Source: Neisseria iguanae (GTDB lineage Bacteria; Pseudomonadota; Gammaproteobacteria; Burkholderiales; Neisseriaceae). Taken from it: 49,844 bases of DNA. The position numbers and the translations under genes are program-made. The stretch is from the NCBI RefSeq assembly GCF_003013245.1, contig NZ_PXYY01000008.1, positions 1 through 49,844 of the forward strand. Direction: 5' to 3'. The notes below the pieces were generated by a model, which saw only the letters and a program-made list of their open reading frames with translations, made no database searches and was not told where the DNA came from. This document shows, piece after piece, positions 34,112 to 44,637 of the stretch (position 1 is its first letter; the number at the start of each line of letters is the position of its first letter).

Positions 34112-35287
34112 TTACAGATCTAACAACAGACGAGCTGGGTCTTCTAAGGCATCTTTAATGGACACCAAAGTCAAGACCGCTTCGCGACCATCAATAATAC
34201 GGTGGTCGTAAGACAGCGCCAGATACATCATCGGACGAACTACTACTTGGCCATTTTCAACCATGGCACGCTCTTTAGTAGCGTGCATGCCCAAGATGGC
34301 AGATTGTGGGGGGTTGATGATTGGAGTAGACATCATCGAACCAAAAGTACCACCATTGGTGATACTGAATGTACCCCCGGTCAAATCGTCCAGAGAAATT
34401 TTGCCGTCTTTGGCTTTAACTGCATAATCAACAATGGCTTTTTCAATGTCGGCAATGCTCATTTGATCCGCATCACGCAAGATTGGCACAACCAAACCGC
34501 GCGGGCTGCCGATGGCGATACCGATATCAAAGAAACCGTGGTAAACGATGTCATTGCCGTCAACAGAAGCGTTCACAACCGGGTATTTCTTCAACGCAGC
34601 TACAGCGGCTTTAACGAAGAAAGACATAAAGCCTAATTTAATGCCGTGTTCTTTTTCGAATTTGTCTTTATATTTCGCACGTAAATCCATGATGGGTTTC
34701 ATGTTGACTTCGTTGAAGGTAGTCAAGATGGCGTTTTCTTGCTGGGAAGCCAATAAGCGCTCTGCCACACGTGCGCGCAAGCGGCTCATTGGAACGCGTT
34801 GCTCAGGACGTGCACCGGCAGGAACAGGCGCGCTTGCCGCCGCAGGCTTGCGAGCAGAAGCATTTTGCACGTCTTCTTTCAAGACACGGCCGTCACGCCC
34901 CGAACCTCGAACCGAATTCACATCCACGCCTTTTTCAGCAGCCAACTTGGCAGCAGCAGGCATAGCAGGTGCGCCGGTTTGCGCATCGGCAGCAGGTACA
35001 GCAACTTCTTTTGCTTCGGCAGCTTCAGCGGCAGGTTGCGCTACAGCTGCTTCAGTATTAATACGCGCTAATACTTGATCGGCTTCAACGGTTTCACCGT
35101 CGCCGACAATGATTTCAGCCAACACGCCGGCTTGAGGAGAAGGTACTTCCAAAACCACCTTGTCGGTTTCGATTTCAATCAAAATTTCGTCGCGGGTCAC
35201 AGCTTCGCCGACTTGTTTTTTCCATTCCAACAAGGTACCTTCCGATACGCTTTCAGACAACATTGGCACTTTTACTTCAATAATCAT
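34112..35287 (-). CDS. sucB: 2-oxoglutarate dehydrogenase E2, dihydrolipoyl succinyltransferase
   Basis: 391 residues. N-terminal lipoyl domain (1-80) with the lipoylated Lys in [12 protein letters not shown], an Ala/Pro-rich linker (about 80-125), a peripheral subunit-binding domain ([18 protein letters not shown]), and the catalytic domain (about 165-391) ending with [13 protein letters not shown], which holds the active-site His and Asp. It transfers the succinyl group to CoA in the 24-mer core. Placed between sucA and lpdA as usual for beta-proteobacteria. Confidence 0.95.
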   Translation of the reverse strand: MIIEVKVPMLSESVSEGTLLEWKKQVGEAVTRDEILIEIETDKVVLEVPSPQAGVLAEIIVGDGETVEADQVLARINTEAAVAQPAAEAAEAKEVAVPAADAQTGAPAMPAAAKLAAEKGVDVNSVRGSGRDGRVLKEDVQNASARKPAAASAPVPAGARPEQRVPMSRLRARVAERLLASQQENAILTTFNEVNMKPIMDLRAKYKDKFEKEHGIKLGFMSFFVKAAVAALKKYPVVNASVDGNDIVYHGFFDIGIAIGSPRGLVVPILRDADQMSIADIEKAIVDYAVKAKDGKISLDDLTGGTFSITNGGTFGSMMSTPIINPPQSAILGMHATKERAMVENGQVVVRPMMYLALSYDHRIIDGREAVLTLVSIKDALEDPARLLLDL

Positions 35288-35373
35288 TTTAGTCTCCGGT
35301 TGGCCGTTTTTCAGACGGCCTGTGATGTGTCTTATCCTGCGGCCTAATGAACCGTAGGCATTTCTCTCTTCAA

Positions 35374-38202
35374 TTAGCCAGTCAATGCGTCTTCAACTAA
35401 TTGCTTCAATTGGGCAACGTGTTTGCTCATGTAGCCTACTGCCGGTGATGCGCTGCTTGGCCGGCCGGCGTAAGACAGTTTTTGCTCTTCGCTGATGACT
35501 GTTTCCAAACGGTGGCGGATTTGGTAGAACGCACCCTGGTTTTTCGGCTCTTCCTGCGCCCAAACCACTTGTTTGGCATTCAAATATTTCGCCAATTCCG
35601 CTTTGACTTCATCGTAAGGGAAAGGATACAACTGTTCCACGCGGATAATGGCGACTTCGTCTTCCAGCTTACGCTCTGCACGGCCTGAAGCCAAATCGTA
35701 ATAAACCTGACCGGCACACAGAACCACGCGTTTCACGCTTTCATCACTGCTGCGTTCGACTGTATCGGCAATCATCGGACAGAAACGCGAACCTTCCGTG
35801 AAATCAGACAACGGACTCATGGCATCCTTAAAGCGTAACAGGCGTTTCGACATGAAAATCACCAAAGGCTTGCGATAAGAGCGCAATACCTGACGTTGCA
35901 GTAAGTGGAACATTTGCGAGGCTCGGGACGGCATCACAATCTGCATATTGTTTTCAGAACACAATTGCAACCAACGCTCCAACCGTGCTGAAGAGTGCTC
36001 AGGACCTTGACCGTCATAACCGTGCGGCAGAATGGTGGTCAAGCCGCACAAACGGCCCCATTTCGTTTCACCTGATGACAAGAATTGGTCAATCACAACT
36101 TGTGCGCCGTTGGCAAAATCACCGAATTGCGCTTCCCAAATAGTTAATTTATCCGGAGCGGAACACGCAAAGCCATATTCATAAGCCATCACTGCTTCTT
36201 CGTTCAAGATAGAGTCAATCACCAAGAAATCGGCAGAACCTTCACCCATATTGCGCAATGGTACATAAGCACCATCGTCCCATTTTTCACGCTTTTGATC
36301 GTGAATCACTGCGTGACGGTGTGAGAACGTACCGCGGCCTGAGTCTTCGCCGGAAATACGTACGCCTGCACCTTTGGTGACCAAGTTGGCATAAGCAATG
36401 GTTTCGGCCATACCCCAGTCAACCGGCTGTTTACCGGCAGCCATAGCTTTACGCGCTTCATTTACGCGTTTGGCATTAGCATGCAGGGTGTAATTTTCCG
36501 GAATATTGGCAAATTTATCTGCCAAACGTTGAATATCGGCAGCCGGCAGGCCAGTATCGACATCTTCACGCCAATCTTTGCCTTGGTATTTACTCCAATC
36601 AATGCTGGTGCGTTGGAAATTGCTCAGTGTGGTTTGCTCAACATGTTCGCCTTTATCCAAAGCGTCACGATAAGCTTGTACCAAAGTGTCAGCTTCGGTT
36701 TCGGTAATCACGTTTTCCGCAATTAATTTCCCAACATACATGGCACGAGTTCCCGGACGTTGGGCAACTTTTTTGTACATCATCGGTTGGGTCAAAGTCG
36801 GATCATCGCCTTCGTTGTGACCCCATTTACGGTAACAAACTACATCGACAACAATGTCTTTTTTGAAGGTTTTTCGGTAATCCAAAGCTGCTTGGATAGC
36901 AAAGCACACACGTTCCGGATCATCGCCGTTAACGTGGATTACCGGCGCAGAAACCATTTTCGCCACATCGGTACAATACACGGTCGACCGGGTATCGCGG
37001 GTATCGGAAGTGGTAAAACCGATTTGGTTATTGATAACAATGTGAACCGTACCACCGGTTGTATAACCACGTGTCTGCGATAAGTTGAATGTTGCTTGGT
37101 TCACACCCAAACCGATGAACGCAGAATCACCGTGAATCAATACCGGCAAAACTTTCTCTTGACCGTTTTTACCCAAACGCTCTTGTTTTGCACGGGCCGA
37201 ACCTTCTACCACAGGATTCACAATTTCCAAGTGTGACGGGTTAAAAGCCAATGAAACATGCATAGGGCCGTTTGGGGTGGCAATGTCGGAACTGAAACCC
37301 ATGTGGTATTTCACGTCACCACCCGGATGTTTGATTTCAGCACGACCTTCGAATTCGGCAAACAAATCACCCGGCCTTTTGCCCAAAGTGTTCACTAAAA
37401 CATTCAGACGGCCACGGTGTGCCATACCGATGATGACTTCTTCAACACCATCTTTACCTGCATTTTGAATCAAATAATTCAAGCCTGCGATGACGCTTTC
37501 CCCACCTTCGACACCAAAACGTTTTTGACCGACATATTTGGTATGCAGGTAACGCTCTAAGGTTTCGGCGGCAGTCAATTGTTTCAATAAGTAATGCTTC
37601 TGCTCTTTGGTGTAGCGCGGTGTAGAGAGAACGCTTTCAAAGTAATTGCGAATCCAACGGCGTTCTTCCGTTCCCGGAATATACATATATTCTACCGCCA
37701 AATGACCGCAATAGGTTTGTTTCAGGTTTTGGACAATCTCAGACAAAGCCATTTTTTCTTGGCCGTCGAAATCGCCTTCACCCATGCTGAATTTCACAGC
37801 CATATCAGCATCAGTCAGACCATGGAATTTAGGATCAAGTGCTTCCAAGTATTTGGCAGGCATACGTTTCAGCGGATCCAATTGAGCCGCACCAACCCCT
37901 TGAATACGGTAAGCAGAAATCAAGCGCAGCACGCCAACTTGTTTTTTCAACATGGCTTCATCAACACTACCTGCAATAGCGGCTGTTGCCTTCGTCTTAG
38001 CCAAATTGGCAAATGATTCACGAATCGGCGCATGCGGAACATCTACATCAGCTGCACCCGGCAGCTTGGTCAAATCAGTAAAGTATTGTTTCCACTTATC
38101 TTCTACTGAGTTTGGATTAACCAAAAAAGCTTCGTATAACTCCTCAATATAAGGAGCATTTGAACCAAACAGATAAGAGAAGTTGAGTTTTTCGTCCATC
38201 AT
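35374..38202 (-). CDS. sucA: 2-oxoglutarate dehydrogenase E1
   Basis: 942 residues, normal for E1o. N-terminal segment [19 protein letters not shown], then the ThDP domain with [26 protein letters not shown] (GDxxF) and NNQIGFTTS, and the transketolase-like second half ([37 protein letters not shown]). It decarboxylates 2-oxoglutarate and succinylates the lipoyl group of SucB. ATG 38202 or the following ATG is the start; the ribosome-binding site is weak (AAAAGAG). An internal DUS lies near 37404. Confidence 0.96.
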   Translation of the reverse strand: MMDEKLNFSYLFGSNAPYIEELYEAFLVNPNSVEDKWKQYFTDLTKLPGAADVDVPHAPIRESFANLAKTKATAAIAGSVDEAMLKKQVGVLRLISAYRIQGVGAAQLDPLKRMPAKYLEALDPKFHGLTDADMAVKFSMGEGDFDGQEKMALSEIVQNLKQTYCGHLAVEYMYIPGTEERRWIRNYFESVLSTPRYTKEQKHYLLKQLTAAETLERYLHTKYVGQKRFGVEGGESVIAGLNYLIQNAGKDGVEEVIIGMAHRGRLNVLVNTLGKRPGDLFAEFEGRAEIKHPGGDVKYHMGFSSDIATPNGPMHVSLAFNPSHLEIVNPVVEGSARAKQERLGKNGQEKVLPVLIHGDSAFIGLGVNQATFNLSQTRGYTTGGTVHIVINNQIGFTTSDTRDTRSTVYCTDVAKMVSAPVIHVNGDDPERVCFAIQAALDYRKTFKKDIVVDVVCYRKWGHNEGDDPTLTQPMMYKKVAQRPGTRAMYVGKLIAENVITETEADTLVQAYRDALDKGEHVEQTTLSNFQRTSIDWSKYQGKDWREDVDTGLPAADIQRLADKFANIPENYTLHANAKRVNEARKAMAAGKQPVDWGMAETIAYANLVTKGAGVRISGEDSGRGTFSHRHAVIHDQKREKWDDGAYVPLRNMGEGSADFLVIDSILNEEAVMAYEYGFACSAPDKLTIWEAQFGDFANGAQVVIDQFLSSGETKWGRLCGLTTILPHGYDGQGPEHSSARLERWLQLCSENNMQIVMPSRASQMFHLLQRQVLRSYRKPLVIFMSKRLLRFKDAMSPLSDFTEGSRFCPMIADTVERSSDESVKRVVLCAGQVYYDLASGRAERKLEDEVAIIRVEQLYPFPYDEVKAELAKYLNAKQVVWAQEEPKNQGAFYQIRHRLETVISEEQKLSYAGRPSSASPAVGYMSKHVAQLKQLVEDALTG

Positions 38203-38423
38203 GGCGTGCGCTCTTTTCTTTAAGATATAAATAAAGGGTAGAATTTTGTGCTACTTTAACGGAGTTCAGGCCGTCTGAAGATGACACTTTATTCTACCCT
38301 ATTCCGAACTAAATTGCCTGTAGATATTTTGTCTTAACTTAATGAAACTAATCAATCGGACTTTTTGTCAATCGGACTTTTTGGTCTTCCAAAATATAAA
38401 TCGACAATTTATTAACAAACTCA

Positions 38424-39707
38424 TTAACGCCCATCAACCGATACGAAATCACGGCGGGCTTCGCCAGTATACAATTGACGCGGACGGCCGATTTTCAGTG
38501 ACGGATCGCCGATCATTTCATGCCAATGAGAAATCCAACCTACGCTGCGTGCCAAGGCGAAGATGACGGTAAACATCTCAGTCGGAATACCCAATGCCGA
38601 CAATACAATACCTGAATAGAAGTCGACATTCGGATACAGTTTACGCTCAACAAAGAACGGGTCTTTCAATGCAATCTGTTCCAATTCCATGGCCAGTTTG
38701 AATTTAGGGCTGTCCTCAAGACCCAATTCTTTCAATACTTCGTAACAGGTTTCACGCATAATATTGGCGCGCGGATCTATGTTGCGGTAAACACGGTGGC
38801 CAAAACCCATCAAACGGTATTTGCGCTGTTTCACGCCTTCAATATAGGCTTCTACATTGGAAACATCACCGATTTCGTCAAGCATATTCAATACGGCTTC
38901 GTTTGCACCGCCATGGGACGCACCCCACAAGCAGGCAATACCGGCTGCAATACACGCAAACGGGTTTGCGCCTGAAGAACCGGCCAAGCGAACGGTAGAA
39001 GTTGATGCATTTTGCTCGTGGTCAGCGTGCAGAATGAAGATACGGTCTAATGCACGCGCCAATACCGGATTCGGCTTGTATTCTTCACAAGGCGTGGCAA
39101 ACATCATATGCAGGAAATTTTCCGTATAAGTCAGGTTGTTTTTCGGGTAATTAAACGGCAAACCGTTGGAATAACGATAACACATTGCCGCAATCGTCGG
39201 AATTTTGGAAATCAACCGATAGATGGCGATTTCACGGTGTTTCGTATCAGTAATGTCCAGGCTGTCTTGGTAGAATGCAGACAATGCGCCCACCACACCC
39301 ACCATCATCGCCATCGGATGCGCATCCCGACGGAAACCTCGGAAGAACCAAGTCAATTGCTCATGAACCATAGTGTGGTGGCTGACAATACCGGTAAATT
39401 CTTTTTTCTGTTCCGCATTTGGCAATTCACCGTAAATCAGCAAATAGCAGACTTCCAAATAATCGGATTCCGCTGCCAATTGTTCAATTGGATAGCCGCG
39501 GTAGTAAAGCAATCCTTTTTCACCGTCAATATAGGTAATTTTAGACTCACAGCTTGCAGTCGATACAAAACCCGGGTCATAAGAGAACAAACCGGTATTT
39601 TTGGTTAATGTGCGAATATCGATAACATCATGGCCTAATGCTGCTTCCAATACCGGCAATTCCAAAATCTCTTGGTTTGGGGTGTTGAGTTTTACTGTTT
39701 TAGACAT
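38424..39707 (-). CDS. gltA: Citrate synthase
   Basis: 427 residues of type I (hexameric) citrate synthase. Visible: [34 protein letters not shown] (first catalytic His), [24 protein letters not shown] (second His) and [16 protein letters not shown] with the catalytic Asp. The leader reads TACAAAGGAG, C, then AGAGGA overlapping the ATG, so it has a strong ribosome-binding site. That same segment is complementary to the CU-rich strand of the two sRNAs at 16.5-16.8 kb over 10 + 6 bases, suggesting post-transcriptional repression. Downstream is sucA; upstream is sdhE. Confidence 0.96.
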   Translation of the reverse strand: MSKTVKLNTPNQEILELPVLEAALGHDVIDIRTLTKNTGLFSYDPGFVSTASCESKITYIDGEKGLLYYRGYPIEQLAAESDYLEVCYLLIYGELPNAEQKKEFTGIVSHHTMVHEQLTWFFRGFRRDAHPMAMMVGVVGALSAFYQDSLDITDTKHREIAIYRLISKIPTIAAMCYRYSNGLPFNYPKNNLTYTENFLHMMFATPCEEYKPNPVLARALDRIFILHADHEQNASTSTVRLAGSSGANPFACIAAGIACLWGASHGGANEAVLNMLDEIGDVSNVEAYIEGVKQRKYRLMGFGHRVYRNIDPRANIMRETCYEVLKELGLEDSPKFKLAMELEQIALKDPFFVERKLYPNVDFYSGIVLSALGIPTEMFTVIFALARSVGWISHWHEMIGDPSLKIGRPRQLYTGEARRDFVSVDGR

Positions 39708-39723
39708 CCTCTGCTCCTTTGTA
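39705..39723 (-). promoter_or_regulatory. Predicted sRNA-binding site at the gltA ribosome-binding site
   Basis: On the minus strand TACAAAGGAG (39723-39714) is complementary to CUCCUUUGUA of both sibling sRNAs, and AGAGGA (39712-39707, including the A of ATG) to UCCUCU located 4 bases further along the sRNA. Only one base separates the two blocks in the mRNA. Binding would cover the Shine-Dalgarno and the start codon. Confidence 0.6.
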
Positions 39724-39814
39724 AAATGGGGCTTTTATACAGCACGGTCTTTCATTCAGACGGCCTATGGACACTTATTTCCATGCATTTCGTACATTGC
39801 GTACTGTGTTCATT

Positions 39815-40066
39815 TTATGCCTGTCTGATTCTATCAAGCAATCGAATCAGATGGGTTTTTTCGGTTTGCGTATAACCGTTAACCAAAGCTAACAAGTCTT
39901 GATCTTGGAATTCAAGAATCTCGACAAATGCGGTCAATTCCTCATCATTTAATTGCTCAAATTCTCTTTCCATAAACCGGCCGAGAACCAAATCAAGCTC
40001 TAACAATCCCCGGCGGGCTTGAAAACGGATTTTGCGTTTTGCTGTATCGTCAAATACCATCATCAT
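39815..40066 (-). CDS. sdhE: Succinate dehydrogenase assembly factor SdhE
   Basis: 83 residues of the SdhE/YgfY (CptB) family, which promotes covalent FAD attachment to SdhA. The family motif RGLLELDLVLGRFMER (RGxxE with conserved Arg-Gly) is visible at residues 19-35. Its ATG overlaps the stop of sdhB by one base (TAATG), so the two are translationally coupled. Confidence 0.92.
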   Translation of the reverse strand: MMMVFDDTAKRKIRFQARRGLLELDLVLGRFMEREFEQLNDEELTAFVEILEFQDQDLLALVNGYTQTEKTHLIRLLDRIRQA

Positions 40067-40773
40067 TAAACTGCTCGTTTCAACATGACTTCTTTAATCT
40101 TGCCGATTACACGGGTAGGATTCAAGTATTTCGGGCAAACGTCAACACAGTTCATAATGGTATGACAACGGAACAAGCGATATGGATCATTCAGATCATC
40201 CAAACGTTCGTTGGTAATAGTATCGCGGCTGTCGGCAATAAAGCGGTAAGCATTCAGCAAACCAGACGGGCCGACGAATTTATCGGGGTTCCACCAGAAC
40301 GAAGGACATGCGGTCGAACAACATGCGCATAAAATACATTCGTATAAACCGTCCAATTCTTTACGGTCTTCTTGACTTTGCAGACGCTCTTTATCTGAAT
40401 CAACCGGCGTATCATTCACCACATAAGGTTTAATTGAATGATATTGTTTGAAAAATTGGGTCATGTCCACAATCAGGTCGCGAATAACCGGCAAACCGGG
40501 CAATGGACGGATTTTAATCGGTTGTTTCAGGCCACGAATATCGGTCAGACAAGCCAAACCGTTTTTACCGTTGATGTTCATACCGTCCGAACCGCAAATA
40601 CCCTCTCGGCAAGAACGGCGAAACGATAAGGTATCGTCTTGTGCTTTCAGCTTAACCAATGCATCCAATAATTTCACGTCGGTCGGTTCGATTTCCAACT
40701 CATATTCCTGCATATAAGGTTTCGCATCAACATCAGGGTTGTAACGGTAAACTTCGAAATTTACTTTTTCCAT
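40066..40773 (-). CDS. sdhB: Succinate dehydrogenase iron-sulfur subunit
   Basis: 235 residues from ATG 40773 (MEKVNFEVYRYNPDVDAKPY), preceded by AAAAGGAAC. Three clusters can be located: the [2Fe-2S] in CREGICGSDGMNINGKNGL with the fourth Cys just after, the [4Fe-4S] in CILCACCSTACP, and the [3Fe-4S] in CHTIMNCVDVCPKYLNP. It passes electrons from SdhA to the membrane anchor. A DUS inverted pair lies between sdhA and this gene. Confidence 0.96.
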   Translation of the reverse strand: MEKVNFEVYRYNPDVDAKPYMQEYELEIEPTDVKLLDALVKLKAQDDTLSFRRSCREGICGSDGMNINGKNGLACLTDIRGLKQPIKIRPLPGLPVIRDLIVDMTQFFKQYHSIKPYVVNDTPVDSDKERLQSQEDRKELDGLYECILCACCSTACPSFWWNPDKFVGPSGLLNAYRFIADSRDTITNERLDDLNDPYRLFRCHTIMNCVDVCPKYLNPTRVIGKIKEVMLKRAV

Positions 40774-40856
40774 GAGAAGTGTTCCTTTTCTCACGAACGG
40801 TTTGATGAATGGTTATAGGATTTCAAACCGTCGGTGTAGGGTTATTTGTTCTGATA

Positions 40857-40893
40857 TTTTCAGACGGCCTTTGTATACACAGGCCGTCTGAAA
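40857..40893. terminator. Inverted DUS pair between sdhA and sdhB
   Basis: TTTTCAGACGGCCT and AGGCCGTCTGAAA pair across 10 bases in the 129-base gap within the sdh operon. No T-run follows on the minus strand, so this is more likely an mRNA structure or a weak attenuator than a full terminator. Confidence 0.65.
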
Positions 40894-40902
40894 CCTGATA
40901 TA

Positions 40903-42666
40903 TTAATAAACACGTTTGGCCGGTTCAATATAATCGACGGTCAATGGTTTGGTATGTACCGGTTTATAGCTCAATGTATTGCTCAATGAATGATACAGGG
41001 TATGTTTCATCCAATTTTCATCATCACGCTCAGGATGGTCGTCTGAGGCATGCGCACCACGCGATTCCTTACGCGCTTCGGCAGAAACCAAGGTTGCTTT
41101 CGCTACTTCAATCAAGTTATCCAATTCCAAAGCCTCAATACGCGCGGTATTCCAAACTTTGCTTTTGTCTTTGATTTCAGTGCGTTTTACGCGCTCGGCG
41201 ACGTCCAAGATTTCTTTCACGCCTTTGCTCAAGATTTCATCGGTACGGAATACCCCTGCATGAAGCTGGACAGAACGCTGCAAATCACGACGCAATTCAT
41301 CAACATCCTCACCATCTGTTTGATTATCCAAACGATCCAAGCGCTGGGCAGTCAATTGACCGGCATTTTCCGGCAATGCTTTCCAGTCTTCTTGCACCTT
41401 TATGAAGTCAATCATGCTGTCGCCGGCCGCTTTGCCGAATACCACCAAGTCAAGCAATGAGTTGGTACCCAAACGGTTGGCTCCGTGTACGGACGCACAC
41501 GCACATTCACCGGCCGCATACAAGCCTTTAACCACTGACTCGTACTCGTTACCTTTCGGGACAATCACTTCGCCATGGTAATTTGTCGGAATACCACCCA
41601 TCATATAGTGGGTTGTCGGCACAACAGGAATCGGATCTTTAATCGGATCAATACCGGCAAACTGAATAGAAATCTCACGGATACCTGGTAGTTTTTCCAT
41701 AATTTTTTCAGCACCGATGTGGTCGATTTTCAGCAAGACATGGTCTTTGTTTTTACCGCAACCGCGACCTTCGTAAATTTCCATTGCCATGGCACGGGAC
41801 ACCACATCACGCGAAGCCAAGTCTTTTACGGTCGGCGCATAACGCTCCATGAAACGTTCGCCGTTAGCATTCAGCAAAATGCCGCCTTCACCTCGCACAC
41901 CCTCGGTAATCAATACACCGGCACCGGCCACACCTGTCGGGTGGAATTGCCAGAATTCCATGTCCTCCAACGGAATACCCGCCCGCGCACAAATGCCCAA
42001 GCCGTCACCAGTATTCATGTAGGCATTAGTTGAAGAAGCATAAATACGACCACCGCCACCAGTTGCAAACATTACGGCTTTTGCGTGGAAAATATAAACA
42101 TCACCGGTTTCCATTTCCATCGCAGTCACACCAACTACATCGCCATCCTCGTCACGAATCAGGTCTAATGCCGTCCATTCCACAAAGAATTGGGTATTGG
42201 CACGCACATTTTGTTGATACAAGGTATGCAGCATGGCATGGCCGGTACGGTCAGCAACCGCACAAGCACGTTCTACCGCCCGTTTACCGTGTTCGGCAGT
42301 ATGACCGCCGAACGGACGTTGATAAATTTTACCACTTTCTACGCGGTCAAAAGGCATACCCATGTGTTCCAATTCGATAACTGCTTCCGGTGCCGCACGG
42401 CACATAAATTCGATAGCATCTTGATCCCCCAACCAGTCAGAACCTTTAACGGTATCATACATATGCCAATCCCAACGGTCTTCCTGTACATTACCCAAAG
42501 AAGCAGAAATACCGCCTTGCGCCGCAACAGTATGAGAACGGGTCGGAAACACTTTAGACAATACGGCACAATTCAAACCGGATTTAGACAATTGCAGGGC
42601 AGCACGCAGACCTGCGCCACCGCCACCAACAATAACGGCATCAAACTTTCGAACAGGGAAACTCAT
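40903..42666 (-). CDS. sdhA: Succinate dehydrogenase flavoprotein subunit
   Basis: 587 residues from ATG 42666 ([20 protein letters not shown]); upstream in-frame methionines overlap sdhD. Visible: Rossmann [13 protein letters not shown], the FAD-linking His in [15 protein letters not shown] and [15 protein letters not shown] of the dicarboxylate site, and [16 protein letters not shown]. The enzyme oxidises succinate to fumarate and attaches FAD covalently with the help of SdhE encoded downstream. Confidence 0.96.
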   Translation of the reverse strand: MSFPVRKFDAVIVGGGGAGLRAALQLSKSGLNCAVLSKVFPTRSHTVAAQGGISASLGNVQEDRWDWHMYDTVKGSDWLGDQDAIEFMCRAAPEAVIELEHMGMPFDRVESGKIYQRPFGGHTAEHGKRAVERACAVADRTGHAMLHTLYQQNVRANTQFFVEWTALDLIRDEDGDVVGVTAMEMETGDVYIFHAKAVMFATGGGGRIYASSTNAYMNTGDGLGICARAGIPLEDMEFWQFHPTGVAGAGVLITEGVRGEGGILLNANGERFMERYAPTVKDLASRDVVSRAMAMEIYEGRGCGKNKDHVLLKIDHIGAEKIMEKLPGIREISIQFAGIDPIKDPIPVVPTTHYMMGGIPTNYHGEVIVPKGNEYESVVKGLYAAGECACASVHGANRLGTNSLLDLVVFGKAAGDSMIDFIKVQEDWKALPENAGQLTAQRLDRLDNQTDGEDVDELRRDLQRSVQLHAGVFRTDEILSKGVKEILDVAERVKRTEIKDKSKVWNTARIEALELDNLIEVAKATLVSAEARKESRGAHASDDHPERDDENWMKHTLYHSLSNTLSYKPVHTKPLTVDYIEPAKRVY

Positions 42667-42668
42667 AC

Positions 42669-43010
42669 TTACTCCCAAATAACTTTAACCGAATACACCA
42701 AGCAGCCAACCAACCAAACAACGGTAGCCACTTGCAAGAACAAACGCAGACCAAACGGTTTAATGTAGTCCATCCACAAATCACGGATACCTACCCACGC
42801 ATGCAGGAACAAGGCGATGAAGCTGACCTGAGTAAACAGCTTCACCCAAGTCTGGTTGAAAAACGTCTGCCATGCTACGTATTCTTTCGGCAATGCCAGT
42901 AAGAATACAATCAACACAACCGTATAAATCAGCATAATAACAGCAGTAGCACGCTGCATCGCCCAATCTTTCAAACCGTAGTGGGCTCCGGTTAATTTAC
43001 GATCTACCAT
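42669..43010 (-). CDS. sdhD: Succinate dehydrogenase membrane anchor subunit
   Basis: 113 residues with three membrane helices (about 24-42, 60-78 and 90-110). The N-terminal [17 protein letters not shown] and [18 protein letters not shown] contain the Arg and His expected near the quinone site and heme b. It overlaps sdhC by 7 bases and ends 2 bases before sdhA. Confidence 0.92.
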   Translation of the reverse strand: MVDRKLTGAHYGLKDWAMQRATAVIMLIYTVVLIVFLLALPKEYVAWQTFFNQTWVKLFTQVSFIALFLHAWVGIRDLWMDYIKPFGLRLFLQVATVVWLVGCLVYSVKVIWE

Positions 43011-43381
43011 AACAAGGCTCCAATCACTACAGTCAATACCAAAGCTGCAACAAAAACGAGTTTGGCAGTATTACGGGCCGTATTCAATTCCAAACCTTTA
43101 TGAGCATCCAACAACAGGAAGCGGATACCGGCCAAACTGTGATGCAGATACGCCCACAACAAGCCAATCAACGGCAGCTTTACCAAAGGCTTGGAAACAA
43201 ATGAGTGATAGGCTTCAAAATCGGATTGCTGGCTTAATGTGCCGGACAACAAATAAAGCAATACCGGCAAGGCAATAAATAAGGCAACACCGCTGATGCG
43301 GTGTAAAATAGAAACAATCCCTGGTATCGGCAAACGGATATTAGGGATTTCTAGAAAGACAGGACGTGGTTTGACGGACAT
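43004..43381 (-). CDS. sdhC: Succinate dehydrogenase cytochrome b556 subunit
   Basis: 125 residues with three membrane helices. RPVFLEIPNIRLPIPGIVSI and LHRISGVALF hold the SerxxxArg quinone-binding motif (SILHRISG), and LHHSLAGIRFLLLDAHKG contains the heme-ligand His. First gene of the sdhCDAB operon. The leader has AGAGGAAC before the ATG, with six bases complementary to the sRNA CU-rich strand. No confident promoter was found in the AT-rich upstream region. Confidence 0.93.
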   Translation of the reverse strand: MSVKPRPVFLEIPNIRLPIPGIVSILHRISGVALFIALPVLLYLLSGTLSQQSDFEAYHSFVSKPLVKLPLIGLLWAYLHHSLAGIRFLLLDAHKGLELNTARNTAKLVFVAALVLTVVIGALLW

Positions 43382-43646
43382 GGTCTGTTCCTCTGAATTT
43401 ATTTTTTTTTCTCAAAATCGGGTAGCGTAAAACTACAATGAATTACACTTGCCATAATTTACATGGTTTAGCAGCATTTGAATAGTCTAATTTGTAAACA
43501 ATCTGATAAATTTTTACAAAAAATGAGATAAGATGATTTTATCGTATTTCTTTTTAACTACGCCTTTCGCCTGATAATTGATAATATCCGACAGCAATGC
43601 CAATCCAACAGGAAACATTCAATTTACCTGAATTTATTTAAAAATA

Positions 43647-44358
43647 GGGACTGAAGTAGATTATCAGTCATGTCAGACGGCAAAAATAAAGATAACCATT
43701 GTAAATTAACAAAGAATACCCAAAGAAAACTCCTCCGGTTTTTCGTACCGGAAGCCACCGCCCGTGCAGCCGCTGATATTTTGGGTATCCAACCCGGTTG
43801 GGCTATGTTGTCCTACCGCAAAACCCGCCAAGCGGCTGTCTGTCATTTGGCGCAGGCAACCGGCGGGGTTTTCAGAGGCCCTACCGGGCCGGACGGGGGT
43901 TGTTTCGGCGGTCGGCGTAAGGGTAAACGCGGCCGTGTGGCAGCAGGGAAAGCGGCTGTATCCGGCACCTTAAAGCGGCAGGGAAAGGTTGGTACCGCCG
44001 TTGCGGGGGATAACGGGAAGGATGCCTTATTTCCGGTTGTCAAACAGCAAACAACACCTGACGGCATTGTTTATACCGGTAGTGACAGGGGCTGTGGCGT
44101 GCTTGATGCGGGGCAGGTTCGCGCGTCGCCGCTCAACCGTTCACAGCCTTTTGCAGACCGTCAAAACCCTATCGGCGGCATTGGAAATTGTTGGAACCGG
44201 GCGAAGTGCGTCTTGCGCAAATACAATGGGGTTGGCCGTAAACCTTTCCCGCTGTTCTTGAAAGAATGCAGGTTCCGCTTTGACTTCGGCACACCGTCCG
44301 GACAGCTTGAAATGCTGCGGGAATGGTGTGGTGTTTGGGGTTAATCTGCGTCGGCCCC
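43647..44358 (+). mobile_element. IS1595-family element, full length, open frame but catalytic residues lost
   Basis: 712 bp with terminal repeats (GGGACTGAAGTAGATT at the left; AATCTGCGTCGGCCCC at the right). A single 224-codon transposase frame runs 43670 to 44344. It has GPDGGCFGG at the first motif, VYTGSDRG at the second and PIGGIGNCW at the third: the same losses as the copy at 20.4 kb. The start codon region, ATGTCAGACGGCA, is a near-match to an inverted DUS. Flanks are AT-rich with only partial similarity to each other. Confidence 0.8.
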
Positions 44359-44463
44359 TTAAATATTAAAAATGCACCATTTGCACGGTGCATTTTTTTG
44401 TTGCTCAATTTCTCTTTACCCCAATCGCGAGATACTCTTTCTGAAAGTATTATAAAAGACCGA

Positions 44464-44608
44464 GATCTTTGCAAAACCTCAGATTTTAGTACAGTTCAAA
44501 GCAACAGCATCGCAGAGCACGCGGACGACATATTGCGAAGACAGGTCGGCGTTCAAGAAGCGCATTGCGAAGAAATATGCTAAAGATAGCAATTTTGCAA
44601 AGGTTTCA
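44464..44608. repeat. MITE-like element with CTTTGCAAAA-type termini (module copy C)
   Basis: About 145 bp. Left end TCTTTGCAAAACCTCAGA, right end TTTTGCAAAGGTTTCA. The interior (CAGCATCGCAGAGCACGCGG, then CGTTCAAGAAGCGCATTGCG) aligns end to end with 14180-14319. It contains no ORF and is followed at once by an inverted repeat (AGGCCGTTCAAACGGCCTTTTT) that can act as a plus-strand terminator. Confidence 0.65.
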
Positions 44609-44637
44609 AGGCCGTTCAAACGGCCTTTTTAATTTAT

